Assembly (NCBI GenBank): GCA_963975575.1
Contig: CAXBHL010000002.1
Span: 372,001 to 436,000 of the forward strand
Direction of reading: 5' to 3'
Source of the DNA: UBA6054 sp963975575
GTDB lineage: Bacteria; Planctomycetota; Phycisphaerae; Phycisphaerales; UBA1924
DNA length: 64,000 nucleotides
Shown here in pieces: positions 29,107 to 36,814 of the stretch. The notes under the pieces are model-generated. The model was not told the DNA's origin. It saw only the letters and a list, made by a program, of their open reading frames with translations, and made no database searches. The position numbers and the translations under genes are program-made. Within the stretch, counting starts at the first letter, position 1; each line of letters opens with the position of its first letter.

Positions 29107-29652
29107 TCAGTCGTCGGACCGGTAGTAGGTTCCGCCCCGGCTGGGGTCGTTGACCGGCACGCCGCGGTAGCGCTTGGGCTGCACGGGCACCCACATCTTG
29201 TCCGGGTCGACCAGGTCGGGCCGGTCGGGCAGCGGCTCGTCGGGCATCGCGGGCACCTCGTCCCGCAGCGAGACCTGCAGCAGCCGGCTCTCGGCGCCCG
29301 GCACCGCCATGGCGTTGCTCAGACGGGCCCGGTTGCGGTCCTCGTCGAAGATCTCCCATCGCATGATGTCCGGCCGGGTCACCGCGCCGCTCGTCTCGCG
29401 GTTGGCGTAGAACCGGATCGACACCTTCGAGCCCACCGGCACGTCCACCGTCCACAGCGGCATGTCCTCACGCCGGTCGAACAGGGTCACCGTCAGCGGC
29501 TCCCAGGGCGTCGAGACGTAGGTGTACTCGTCGTTGGAACGCTGCGCACCCCCGGTCTTAAGCCCCGGAAACAGCGAGCAGCCGCCCATTCCGGCCATCG
29601 TCCCCAGCAGGGCCGCCCCCGCCACAACACCCTTGAGATTCCGCGTCCGCAT
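29107..29652 (-). CDS. Lipoprotein of unknown function
   Basis: This protein has 181 residues with a type II signal peptide (lipobox GMGGC, Cys25). A probable beta-sandwich body follows (TPWEPLTVTLFDRREDMPLW, VPVGSKVSIRFYANRETSG). The C-terminus is Pro/Asp-rich with the ending RGGTYYRSDD. I do not recognise the family, though similar small lipoproteins are common in planctomycetes. The start at 29652 is supported by GGAGG upstream. The gene is divergent from ispF, about 127 bases apart. Confidence 0.8.
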   Translation of the reverse strand: MRTRNLKGVVAGAALLGTMAGMGGCSLFPGLKTGGAQRSNDEYTYVSTPWEPLTVTLFDRREDMPLWTVDVPVGSKVSIRFYANRETSGAVTRPDIMRWEIFDEDRNRARLSNAMAVPGAESRLLQVSLRDEVPAMPDEPLPDRPDLVDPDKMWVPVQPKRYRGVPVNDPSRGGTYYRSDD

Positions 29653-29779
29653 GATCGGCTCGCCTCCGCTTTGAGTCACCGGCCCGATCCTAGTCGTTCC
29701 GCAGGCCCGCTGCCCTGTCCACCCCACCCGCACCGGTCCGCCGGCCCTTCCAGACCCTCGTTATCGGTAAGATCGCCCG

Positions 29780-30349
29780 ATGACTGCACACCCGGCCCCC
29801 CAACCCCCGCCCGCCGACCGGCCGACCGACCGGCCCCCCTTCCTCATCGGCCACGGCTACGACCTCCACCGCCTCGAGCCGATCTCCCCCGACGGCCCCG
29901 GCCGCCCCTTCGTCCTGGGCACCGTCCGCTTCGACCACGACCGCGGCCCCGTCGCCCACTCCGACGGCGACGCCCTCCTCCACGCCGTCACCGACGCCCT
30001 CCTGGGTGCCATCGCCGCCCCGGACATCGGCCAGCTCTTCCCCGATACCGACCCCCGCCACGACGCCCAAGACTCTCGCGTTTTCCTCGCCGAGGCCCTC
30101 CGCCGCGTGACGGCCGCCGGCTACCGCCCGACCAACCTCGACGCGACCATCATCTGCGAACGCCCCAAGCTCGGCCCCCGCAAGGAACCCGTCCGCGAGG
30201 CCCTCGCCGCCCTGCTGGGCCTGCCAGCCACCCGCGTCAATGTCAAAGCCAAGACCCACGAAAAGGTCGACGCGGTGGGGGAGGGCCGGGCCATCGAGGT
30301 CCACGTGGTCGTGCTGATCCAGCGCGATGACACCCCCGCGCGGATCTAG
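29780..30349 (+). CDS. ispF: 2-C-methyl-D-erythritol 2,4-cyclodiphosphate synthase
   Basis: This non-mevalonate isoprenoid enzyme cyclises CDP-methylerythritol 2-phosphate with loss of CMP. The protein has 189 residues and a Pro-rich N-terminal extension of about 20. The metal-binding motif is GHGYDLHRL (Asp and His ligands). It also has VAHSDGDALLHAVTDALLGA and DIGQLFPDTDP, with the usual ending NVKAKTHEKVDAVGEG. It is not fused to IspD. The last four bases overlap the 3' end of the convergent SDR gene. Confidence 0.98.
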   Translation: MTAHPAPQPPPADRPTDRPPFLIGHGYDLHRLEPISPDGPGRPFVLGTVRFDHDRGPVAHSDGDALLHAVTDALLGAIAAPDIGQLFPDTDPRHDAQDSRVFLAEALRRVTAAGYRPTNLDATIICERPKLGPRKEPVREALAALLGLPATRVNVKAKTHEKVDAVGEGRAIEVHVVVLIQRDDTPARI

Positions 30350-31161
30350 CCGATCCGCTTGCGGTACATCCGCAGCAGCACGCGGTCGGTGATGCCCGGG
30401 AACATCACGCACGTCCCCAGCCCGATCCGCGCCGGCAGCGAGGTCCACACCTCGCCGCCTCGGCTCGTGCGCAGCCGCCGGACGATCGCGTCCGCCACCG
30501 TCTCGGCCGACTGCGTGAACGCTCCCGGCGTGCGCTTGGTGAACACCCGCTTGTTGCCCGCGCGGGCCTCGGCCGCGTCGGAAAACTCCGTCTCCGTCAC
30601 CACCGGGTGCACCGACGACACCGCGACGCCCTCTCCCGCCAGTTCGATCCGCATCGCCCGCGCGAAGTAGTCCTGCGCCGCCTTGGTCGCGCAGTACGCC
30701 GCGAACCGCGGGATGCCGATCTTGGACAGCCCGCTGCTGACCATGACCAGATGCCCCGAGCCTTGCTCGCGCATCGCGGGGATCGCCGGGCGCAGCACCC
30801 GCAGCGAGCCGTAGAAGTTCGTCTCGAACATCGCGCGGATATCCGCCTCGGGCATGTCCCAGGTCGGCACCTCGACGCCGTAGCCCGCGTTGGCGATCAC
30901 CGCGTACACCCCGCCGAACGTCCGCCCGGTCTCGGCGATCAGCCGCTCGCAGTCCGCGTCCTCGTCCACCGAACCGGGGACCACGATCGCCCGCCCGCCC
31001 ACGGCCTCGACCTGCTTCCGCACACCCTCGAGCCGCTCCGCCCGCCGCGCGAACAACGCCACCGGCATCCCCGCCCGCGCACAGGAAAGGGCGGTCGCGG
31101 CCCCGATGCCCGAGGAGGCGCCGGTGATCGCGACCGCCCTGTCCGTCAGGTCCACCCGCAT
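30346..31161 (-). CDS. Short-chain dehydrogenase/reductase
   Basis: This 271-residue NAD(P)-dependent oxidoreductase has the nucleotide motif TGASSGIGAA near the N-terminus. The NAG motif is IANAGYG. The catalytic Ser is in VMVSSGLSK, and the YxxxK is YCATK. A basic residue pair (RRAERL) after the second strand favours NADP(H). The last 25 residues may form a membrane-associated helix (RVLLRMYRKRI). The substrate is unknown. Its ATG overlaps the stop of the small entericidin-like gene by one base. Confidence 0.93.
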   Translation of the reverse strand: MRVDLTDRAVAITGASSGIGAATALSCARAGMPVALFARRAERLEGVRKQVEAVGGRAIVVPGSVDEDADCERLIAETGRTFGGVYAVIANAGYGVEVPTWDMPEADIRAMFETNFYGSLRVLRPAIPAMREQGSGHLVMVSSGLSKIGIPRFAAYCATKAAQDYFARAMRIELAGEGVAVSSVHPVVTETEFSDAAEARAGNKRVFTKRTPGAFTQSAETVADAIVRRLRTSRGGEVWTSLPARIGLGTCVMFPGITDRVLLRMYRKRIG

Positions 31162-31325
31162 CAGTCGCTCATGGCGTCCTTGACGTTCCGCGACGACTCC
31201 TGCAGGTCCTCGCCCACGCCCTCGACCGTGTTGCAGGCCGACAGGAACAGCGCCGCAGCGCCCGCGAGGGCGAGCAGGGCGGTGCGGACGATGCGTGCGG
31301 GGTTCTTCGACTCGTTGGTGTTCAT
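31161..31325 (-). CDS. Entericidin-like small lipoprotein
   Basis: This is a 54-residue ORF. The basic N-terminus and hydrophobic helix run into lipobox LSAC, followed by NTVEGVGEDLQESSRNVKD. That matches the entericidin A/B pattern (C-N-T-x-x-G-x-G-x-D). An AAGGA site lies seven or eight bases before the ATG. The gene is ten bases after murJ and shares one base with the SDR start (TGATG). In E. coli, entericidins form an envelope-stress lipoprotein pair; here only one member is present, and its role is inferred. Confidence 0.85.
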   Translation of the reverse strand: MNTNESKNPARIVRTALLALAGAAALFLSACNTVEGVGEDLQESSRNVKDAMSD

Positions 31326-31335
31326 TGGTCGTTCC

Positions 31336-32967
31336 TTATGCTGGAGGTGACGGCGGCATCGTACGCCCGACGCTCCGGCCCAGCAGCCAGCGCAGCTCCG
31401 GACGCTTCGTCCCCACCGCCCACGCGGCGTACACCGCCATGCCCAGCACCACCGCCGCGCCCGTCCGCACCGACCCCTCCGCCCAGGACCCCGGCACCCC
31501 CCAGACCCACAGCACCCCCCAGGCCGCCGCCGCCACGCCGAGGCTGGCCAGCACGAACCCGCCCGTGGCCGACCGGGTCTGGGCGTCGAACACGCCCTCG
31601 CCGATCAGCCCCCGGCGCGCCGCCCGGGCCAGCAGCACCGTCTGAAGCGTCGCGCTGATCGCCGTCGACCACGCCAGCCCCGCCTCCTTGAGCCACCAGA
31701 TCAGCGTCACGTTCAGCAGCAGGTTGAACCCGACCATGGAAACGGCGATCCGCATCGGGGTCGACGTATCCCCCGCGGCGTAGAACGCCCGCGTGTACAA
31801 CTGATTCAATGAATACGCCCAGATCGCCGCCGAGTAGCCCATCAGCACCGCCCCGGCCCGACGCACACCCTCATCCGAGAACCCGTCGCCCATGCCCGAG
31901 TACAGCGTGTCCACCAGCGGCACCCGCAGCACCAGCAGCCCGGCCGTCGCCGGCAGCGCGATGAACAGGCTCAGCCGAAGGCTCCGACGCATCGTCGCCG
32001 CGAACCGCACGGGGTCCTTGGCGTCCCGCGCAAGCACCGGGAACGCGGCCGTGGCCACCGCGATGCCGAACACCCCCAGCGGGAACTGGTACAGACGCTG
32101 GGCGTAGAACAGGATCGCGTTGGCCCGCTCGTCCAGCGGGTAGTCGTGCCCCGCCACGGTCGGCCCCACCCAGTTGGGCCACATCGCGATCAGCGTATCC
32201 ATGAAGCTGTTCAGTTGCAGCGTGCCCAGCCCGATCAGCACCGGCCCCATCCGGCGCAGCATGGCCCGGCTCTGATCCCGGACCTCCGCCACCGCCCGCG
32301 TCCAGCGCACCACGCCCCGCAACGCCCAGAACGACCACGCCACCTGCAGCGCCCCCGACAGCGTCGCCGCGATCGAGATCGGGTACGCCCAGAACGCCGC
32401 GTCCGACCCTTCCAGGAAAAAGTACGGCACGGCCGCCCCGATGATGCACAGGTTCAGCAGGATCGGCGCCGCCGCCCACGGCCCGAACCGCCCCCGCGCC
32501 TGCAGCATCCCACCCAGGATCGCCGCCACGCAGATCAGCGGCATGAACGGCAGGCAGATCATCACCAGGCGCAGCGACAGCGTCCGTTCCTCGTTGCCCG
32601 GAAACGCCAGCAGCACCGCCAGCACGCCCAGCTCGATGACCAGCGTGATCACGCCGGTGATCAGCGCCAGCATGCCCACCGTCAGCGAGGCCAGCTTGTC
32701 CGCCCGGTCCGGGTCCTCGTCGGCCAGGCGCGTGTACTCGGGGATGAACGCCGCCGAGAGCGCCCCCTCGCCGAACAGGCGCCGGAACATGTTCGGAATC
32801 GCAAAGGCCGCCGCGAACGCCGAACCCACCGCCGTGTCGCCGAACACCCGCACGGTGACCAGGTCCCGCACCAGCCCCATCACCCGCGAGGCCAGCGTCA
32901 ACCCCGCGACCGTCCGCGTGTCCCGCCCCATCGAGGCGTCGGCGTGCTCGCGATCCGCGGCGTTCAT
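31336..32967 (-). CDS. murJ: Lipid II flippase MurJ (MviN family)
   Basis: This MOP-superfamily exporter of 543 residues and about 14 helices flips lipid-linked precursors across the inner membrane. The conserved N-terminus GLTLASRVMGLVRDLVTVRV is followed by FAIPNMFRRLFGEGALSAAF, then PEYTRL and later YQFPLGVFGIAVATAAFPVLAR. All are typical of MurJ. The ATG at 32967 is chosen because it overlaps the VanZ stop in an ATGA. A more upstream start would add a run of glycines. Its place behind the polysaccharide genes leaves open a role in flipping an exopolysaccharide intermediate rather than lipid II. Confidence 0.93.
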   Translation of the reverse strand: MNAADREHADASMGRDTRTVAGLTLASRVMGLVRDLVTVRVFGDTAVGSAFAAAFAIPNMFRRLFGEGALSAAFIPEYTRLADEDPDRADKLASLTVGMLALITGVITLVIELGVLAVLLAFPGNEERTLSLRLVMICLPFMPLICVAAILGGMLQARGRFGPWAAAPILLNLCIIGAAVPYFFLEGSDAAFWAYPISIAATLSGALQVAWSFWALRGVVRWTRAVAEVRDQSRAMLRRMGPVLIGLGTLQLNSFMDTLIAMWPNWVGPTVAGHDYPLDERANAILFYAQRLYQFPLGVFGIAVATAAFPVLARDAKDPVRFAATMRRSLRLSLFIALPATAGLLVLRVPLVDTLYSGMGDGFSDEGVRRAGAVLMGYSAAIWAYSLNQLYTRAFYAAGDTSTPMRIAVSMVGFNLLLNVTLIWWLKEAGLAWSTAISATLQTVLLARAARRGLIGEGVFDAQTRSATGGFVLASLGVAAAAWGVLWVWGVPGSWAEGSVRTGAAVVLGMAVYAAWAVGTKRPELRWLLGRSVGRTMPPSPPA

Positions 32968-33341
32968 GCCCCCGCCCCCCCCGCCCCCTCCGGCCGAAGG
33001 CCCCTCCGCCATGCCAGCGCCATCGCGCCGCTCGCCATGAGCACGCCCCCAACATCAGCCAGCAGGTCAAACGGGTCGAGCGTCCGGTCGAACAGCGGCT
33101 GCGTCGTCTCGTCGAACACCGCGAACAGCACGCCGCAGACCAGCAGCACGCCCGCCGAGCGTCCCACCAGGCCGGACAGGCCCAGCAGCACGCCCCAGAC
33201 GAAGAACACGCCCGCGTGGATGATCAGGTCGGTCCGGTCGATCGGTCCCTGGATCGCCAGCCCCGGCCAGTGCGTGGCGGTCAGCAGCAGGCCCGTGTAG
33301 ACCACGAGCAGGGCCAGCGGCAGGCGTGACGGGATCCTCAT
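32964..33341 (-). CDS. VanZ-like membrane protein
   Basis: This protein has 125 residues and four helices. The VanZ-family features are an early TDLIIHAGVFFVWGVLLG segment (the Asp/His before helix 2) and FDETTQPLFDRTLDPFDLLA before the final helix. VanZ relatives often occur in exosortase and polysaccharide loci, and this one lies in such a locus. It lies three bases after the ParA stop, and its end overlaps murJ by four bases. The molecular function is not known. Confidence 0.85.
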   Translation of the reverse strand: MRIPSRLPLALLVVYTGLLLTATHWPGLAIQGPIDRTDLIIHAGVFFVWGVLLGLSGLVGRSAGVLLVCGVLFAVFDETTQPLFDRTLDPFDLLADVGGVLMASGAMALAWRRGLRPEGAGGAGA

Positions 33342-33344
33342 CGA

Positions 33345-34256
33345 CTATTCAATCGGCTCGGCCTGCCCGCGCAGCACACGGATCTCCGCCTCGGACAGCT
33401 GCGCCCGACGCACGGCCCGGTCCCATTCGGCCACAACCGACTCGGCCAGCTCGCGATAGTCCGCGGCCCCCGGCGCCCACGGGGCGTACTGGAAAATCGT
33501 CTGCCCGAAGCTCGGACACTCGGCCAGCTTGATGTTCCGCCGGATCGGCGGGCGGTACACCCGCGCGTGGGCCCACGGCAGGCCCGACTGCCGCTGCGCC
33601 TCGAAGAACCCGCTCAGGTCGTCCACCACCTCGCGCGAGTGGCTGACCTGCGTGTCGTGCATGCACAGCACCACCCCGGCCACCCGCAGATCCGGGTTGA
33701 CCTGATCGCGCACGACCCGCACCGTCTCGAGCAGCTTGCCAACGCCCTGCAGGGCCAGGAAGTGCGCCTGCATCGGGATGATGACCTCCTGGGCCGCCGC
33801 CAGCGCGTTGAGCGTCAGCACGCCCAGCCCGGGCGGGCAGTCCAGCAGGACGAACTCGTAGTGCCCCTGGGCACCCTCCAGGGCCATCGCCAGACGCCGG
33901 TTGCGGTCGCCCGCCCCCGCCAGTTCCGTCTCCGCGGCCGCCAAGTCGGTCTCCGCCGGCACGATCGACAGCCGCTCCGACACCGGACGCACGCAGGCGT
34001 CCAGCCCGACCGACGGGTCCAGCAGCAGGTCGTAGACGGTGGGGGCCTCGTCCGGCCCGTCGGGGCCCTCGGCGCCCGGCTCGACGCCGACATGCAGCGT
34101 GGCGTGTGCCTGGGGGTCCAGATCGACGATCAGCACCGACCGGCCCAGCTCCGCGATCGCGGCGGCCAGGTTCACCGTGGTGGTGGTCTTGCCGACCCCG
34201 CCCTTCTGGTTCATCAGGGCGATCACGCGGACGGGCTGGTCGTGGCCGGCGGGCAT
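33345..34256 (-). CDS. ParA/Soj-type ATPase
   Basis: This 303-residue deviant-Walker ATPase has MNQKGGVGKTTTTVNLA (Walker A with the signature lysine), IVDLDPQAHAT, and FVLLDCPPGLGVLT. ParA ATPases position chromosomes, plasmids or large complexes. No parB or parS is next to it. Instead it leads vanZ and murJ with almost no spacing, and follows the polysaccharide genes. It could be the chromosomal Soj displaced from its partner or a positioning ATPase for the envelope locus. The start at 34256 precedes the conserved region by 13 residues. Confidence 0.92.
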   Translation of the reverse strand: MPAGHDQPVRVIALMNQKGGVGKTTTTVNLAAAIAELGRSVLIVDLDPQAHATLHVGVEPGAEGPDGPDEAPTVYDLLLDPSVGLDACVRPVSERLSIVPAETDLAAAETELAGAGDRNRRLAMALEGAQGHYEFVLLDCPPGLGVLTLNALAAAQEVIIPMQAHFLALQGVGKLLETVRVVRDQVNPDLRVAGVVLCMHDTQVSHSREVVDDLSGFFEAQRQSGLPWAHARVYRPPIRRNIKLAECPSFGQTIFQYAPWAPGAADYRELAESVVAEWDRAVRRAQLSEAEIRVLRGQAEPIE

Positions 34257-34306
34257 GGCCGCAGTATAGGGGAAGGGGCGGGGGCGCCGCGATCCGCGCC
34301 CGGGAA

Positions 34307-35746
34307 TCAGGCCGCGGGAGGCTCGGCCGCGTCGGCGCCCGCGACCGGCTCGGCCCGCTTCTGGCCGCCCGCGCGGGCCAGCGTCCGCTGCATCTGCTCC
34401 TCGAAGTGCTGCCGCCGGGCGATCTTGATGGCGTAGACCGCGATGTACGAGGCGAACAGCAGCGCCAGGGCGTACACGAACCGGGCCCGCACCAGCGAGA
34501 GCATCACCCCGAGTGTGGCGAACACCACGCCCATGGCGTACAGGATCAGCACCGCGCCCTTCACGCTGGTCCACCGCTTGAGCATGTGGTGCAGGTGGTC
34601 CGCGTCGGGGTCGGACATCCTCTTGCCGGCCAGCTTGCGCCGGATGATCGCCAGCATGGTGTCGATGATCGGGATCGCGTAGATGATCAGCCCGGCCGCC
34701 ACCAGCGAGGTCTTGCCGGTGTCACCCAGCGACAGGATCATCACCGCCGCGCAGTAGCCCAGCAGCAGCGAGCCCGCGTCGCCCAGGAAGATCGTCGCCG
34801 GGTTGAAGTTGTGGGGCAGGAAGCCCAGGCACGCCCCCAGCACGGCCAGGCAGATCACCACCCGCGGCCCGTCCAGCGGCCCGTCGTCGGTCACCGCCAG
34901 CCCCAGCGCGATGATCAGGAAGCCCAGCGTGGCGATCGAGGTGGTGCCCGTCAGCAGCCCGTCGAGCCCGTCGATGAAGTTGGCCGCGTTGCACGCCCCC
35001 AGCACGAACATCGCGATCACCGCCGTGCCCGTCCAGTAGATCACGTCCAGCGTCAGCACCGAGGTGTCCAGCAGCGGGATCGTCATCGGCAGGTCGAACG
35101 TGTAGACCAGGTCCGGGTTGTCCAGCAGGCGCCCCAGCGTCGGCGTCAGCACGCCGGCCGCCACCTTCACGCCGATGTCGCCCACCGCCAGCGCGGCCGC
35201 GGCGAACAGCTGCCCGCCCAGTTTCACCCGCGGGGAGATGCCCGACACGTCATCGATCAGGCCCACCAGCACGATCACCGTCATACCCAGCGCCAGCCAC
35301 GGCGGCACGATCTGCGGGAACACCCCGTCGACCATGTGCGTGGTCTGGTGGAAGTCCATCAGGAACGGGAACGTGTTGGCCGCGTAGGAGTAGAACAGCC
35401 CGGCCATCAGGCCCAGGTACACCGCGATGCCGCCCAGGTAGGCGATCGGCATCGCGTGCAGCTTGCGCGTCGCGTCCGGCCGATCCACGATGCCCTGCGA
35501 GATCGCCATCCGGCGGATCAGCGGCGTGGCCAGCATCGTGACGAGGAAGGCCACGATGAACACGCCGATGTAGCCCTGGAAGATGTCCAGGCGCGTGGCC
35601 GGGGCCGCCTCGCCGTTCGCAAGGTCCAGCAGGCTCGTCTGCTCGGCCGCCAGATCGGCGATCTCGCGCCCGAACCGCTCGACCCGGTCGATGACCTCCT
35701 GCGAGACGGGCGTGTCGGTTTCGGCGATCAGACTCGGCGTGGGCAT
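34307..35746 (-). CDS. WecA/TagO-type undecaprenyl-phosphate sugar-1-phosphate transferase
   Basis: This is a polyprenol-phosphate N-acetylhexosamine-1-P transferase of 479 residues and about 11 helices. It initiates a lipid-linked glycan on the cytosolic face. Motifs are LIDDVSGISPRVKLGGQ (catalytic aspartates), NAANFIDGLDGL, FNPATIFLGDAGSLLLGY, and the HLHHM loop that is typical of WecA rather than MraY. About 55 residues precede the first helix, longer than usual. The ATG shares one base with the upstream epimerase stop. It is the only initiating transferase in the locus, so it probably starts the exported polysaccharide. Confidence 0.94.
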   Translation of the reverse strand: MPTPSLIAETDTPVSQEVIDRVERFGREIADLAAEQTSLLDLANGEAAPATRLDIFQGYIGVFIVAFLVTMLATPLIRRMAISQGIVDRPDATRKLHAMPIAYLGGIAVYLGLMAGLFYSYAANTFPFLMDFHQTTHMVDGVFPQIVPPWLALGMTVIVLVGLIDDVSGISPRVKLGGQLFAAAALAVGDIGVKVAAGVLTPTLGRLLDNPDLVYTFDLPMTIPLLDTSVLTLDVIYWTGTAVIAMFVLGACNAANFIDGLDGLLTGTTSIATLGFLIIALGLAVTDDGPLDGPRVVICLAVLGACLGFLPHNFNPATIFLGDAGSLLLGYCAAVMILSLGDTGKTSLVAAGLIIYAIPIIDTMLAIIRRKLAGKRMSDPDADHLHHMLKRWTSVKGAVLILYAMGVVFATLGVMLSLVRARFVYALALLFASYIAVYAIKIARRQHFEEQMQRTLARAGGQKRAEPVAGADAAEPPAA

Positions 35747-36789
35747 CAAGACGCACCCCCCGCCCGGGCGTGCTCGGCCCGCAGCACCGCCGCGATGTCG
35801 GCGATGGTCCGCTCGAGCGGGATCTTCGGCTCAAAGCCAACCGCCGCCCGCACGCGCGCCAGGTCCGGGCGACGCTGGCGCAGGTCCTCGAACCCGCTCG
35901 GGTAGGCGTCGGCGTATGGCACCATCTGGACCGTGCTCGCAGAGCCCAGCGTGCGGATCACCGCCTCGGCCAGGCCCAGGATGGTGATGTCGCGGTCGGA
36001 CCCGACGTTGTACACCCGCCCGTGGCAGGCGGGATCGTCGAGCAGGGCGGGCAGCACCGGCACCACGTCCCGCACGTCGCAGAAGCAGCGGCTCTGACGC
36101 CCGTCACCGAACACCCGCAGCGGCTTGCCCTCGAGCGCGGCCGCCACGAACCGGGGCACCACCATGCCGTAGTTGCCCCGCTGACGCGGCCCGATCGTGT
36201 TGAAGAACCGGGCGATCACCGTCGGCAGGCCCCGCGTGGCGTGGTAGCCCAAGGCCAGGTGCTCGTCGAGCGCCTTGGCGTGGGCGTACGACCAACGCGT
36301 CACCGTGGTCGAGCCGTAGATCGAATCGTCGTCCTCCGAGAACACCGAAGTCCCCGGCTTGCCGTAGACCTCGGAAGATGACGCGATCAGCGTGGGCGGC
36401 GCGCCGCGGGCCGCGAGGTGACGCAGCAACGCCGAGGTCGACTCCACGTTGACCTCGATGGCCCGCACCGGATCGGTCAGCACCAGGTCCACGCCCACCG
36501 CCGCGGCCAGGTGGTACACCCGGTCGAAGTGGGGGGCTTTTTCCAGAGCGGGCAGGGCGTCGACCAGGTCGGACTCGATCAGCTCGATCTTGCCGCCGGC
36601 GCTCACCGCCGCGTCCAGGTTCGACGCCCGCCCGGTGGACAGGTCGTCGATCACGGTGACGGCGTGGCCCGCGGCGCTCAGGCGCTCGACCAGGTGCGAG
36701 CCGATGAACCCCGCGCCGCCGGTCACCAGCACCCGCGCGGGCCGCCCGGGGTTGCCCGGCGCACTGGTTGGTTCCGGTCGGTCGGTCAA
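35746..36789 (-). CDS. NAD-dependent nucleotide-sugar epimerase/dehydratase
   Basis: This 347-residue extended SDR has the Rossmann motif VTGGAGFIGSHLVERL, IDDLSTGRASNL, the catalytic Ser/Tyr/Lys in SSSEVYGKP and YAHAKALDEH, and RFFNTIGPRQRGNYGMV. The pattern is closest to UDP-glucose 4-epimerase and UDP-glucuronate decarboxylase or related enzymes, and the exact product is not determinable. It sits between the Wzz/kinase-like gene and the WecA-type transferase and overlaps the latter by one base. It probably supplies a nucleotide sugar for the polymer. Confidence 0.92.
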   Translation of the reverse strand: MTDRPEPTSAPGNPGRPARVLVTGGAGFIGSHLVERLSAAGHAVTVIDDLSTGRASNLDAAVSAGGKIELIESDLVDALPALEKAPHFDRVYHLAAAVGVDLVLTDPVRAIEVNVESTSALLRHLAARGAPPTLIASSSEVYGKPGTSVFSEDDDSIYGSTTVTRWSYAHAKALDEHLALGYHATRGLPTVIARFFNTIGPRQRGNYGMVVPRFVAAALEGKPLRVFGDGRQSRCFCDVRDVVPVLPALLDDPACHGRVYNVGSDRDITILGLAEAVIRTLGSASTVQMVPYADAYPSGFEDLRQRRPDLARVRAAVGFEPKIPLERTIADIAAVLRAEHARAGGAS

Positions 36790-36814
36790 GGGTGCTTCCT
36801 GCGTGATGGCCGGC

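Noticed and set aside
33345..34256. Plasmid or chromosome partition locus
   Set aside because: No parB gene and no parS-like palindrome (TGTTTCACGTGAAACA type) is seen near the ParA gene.
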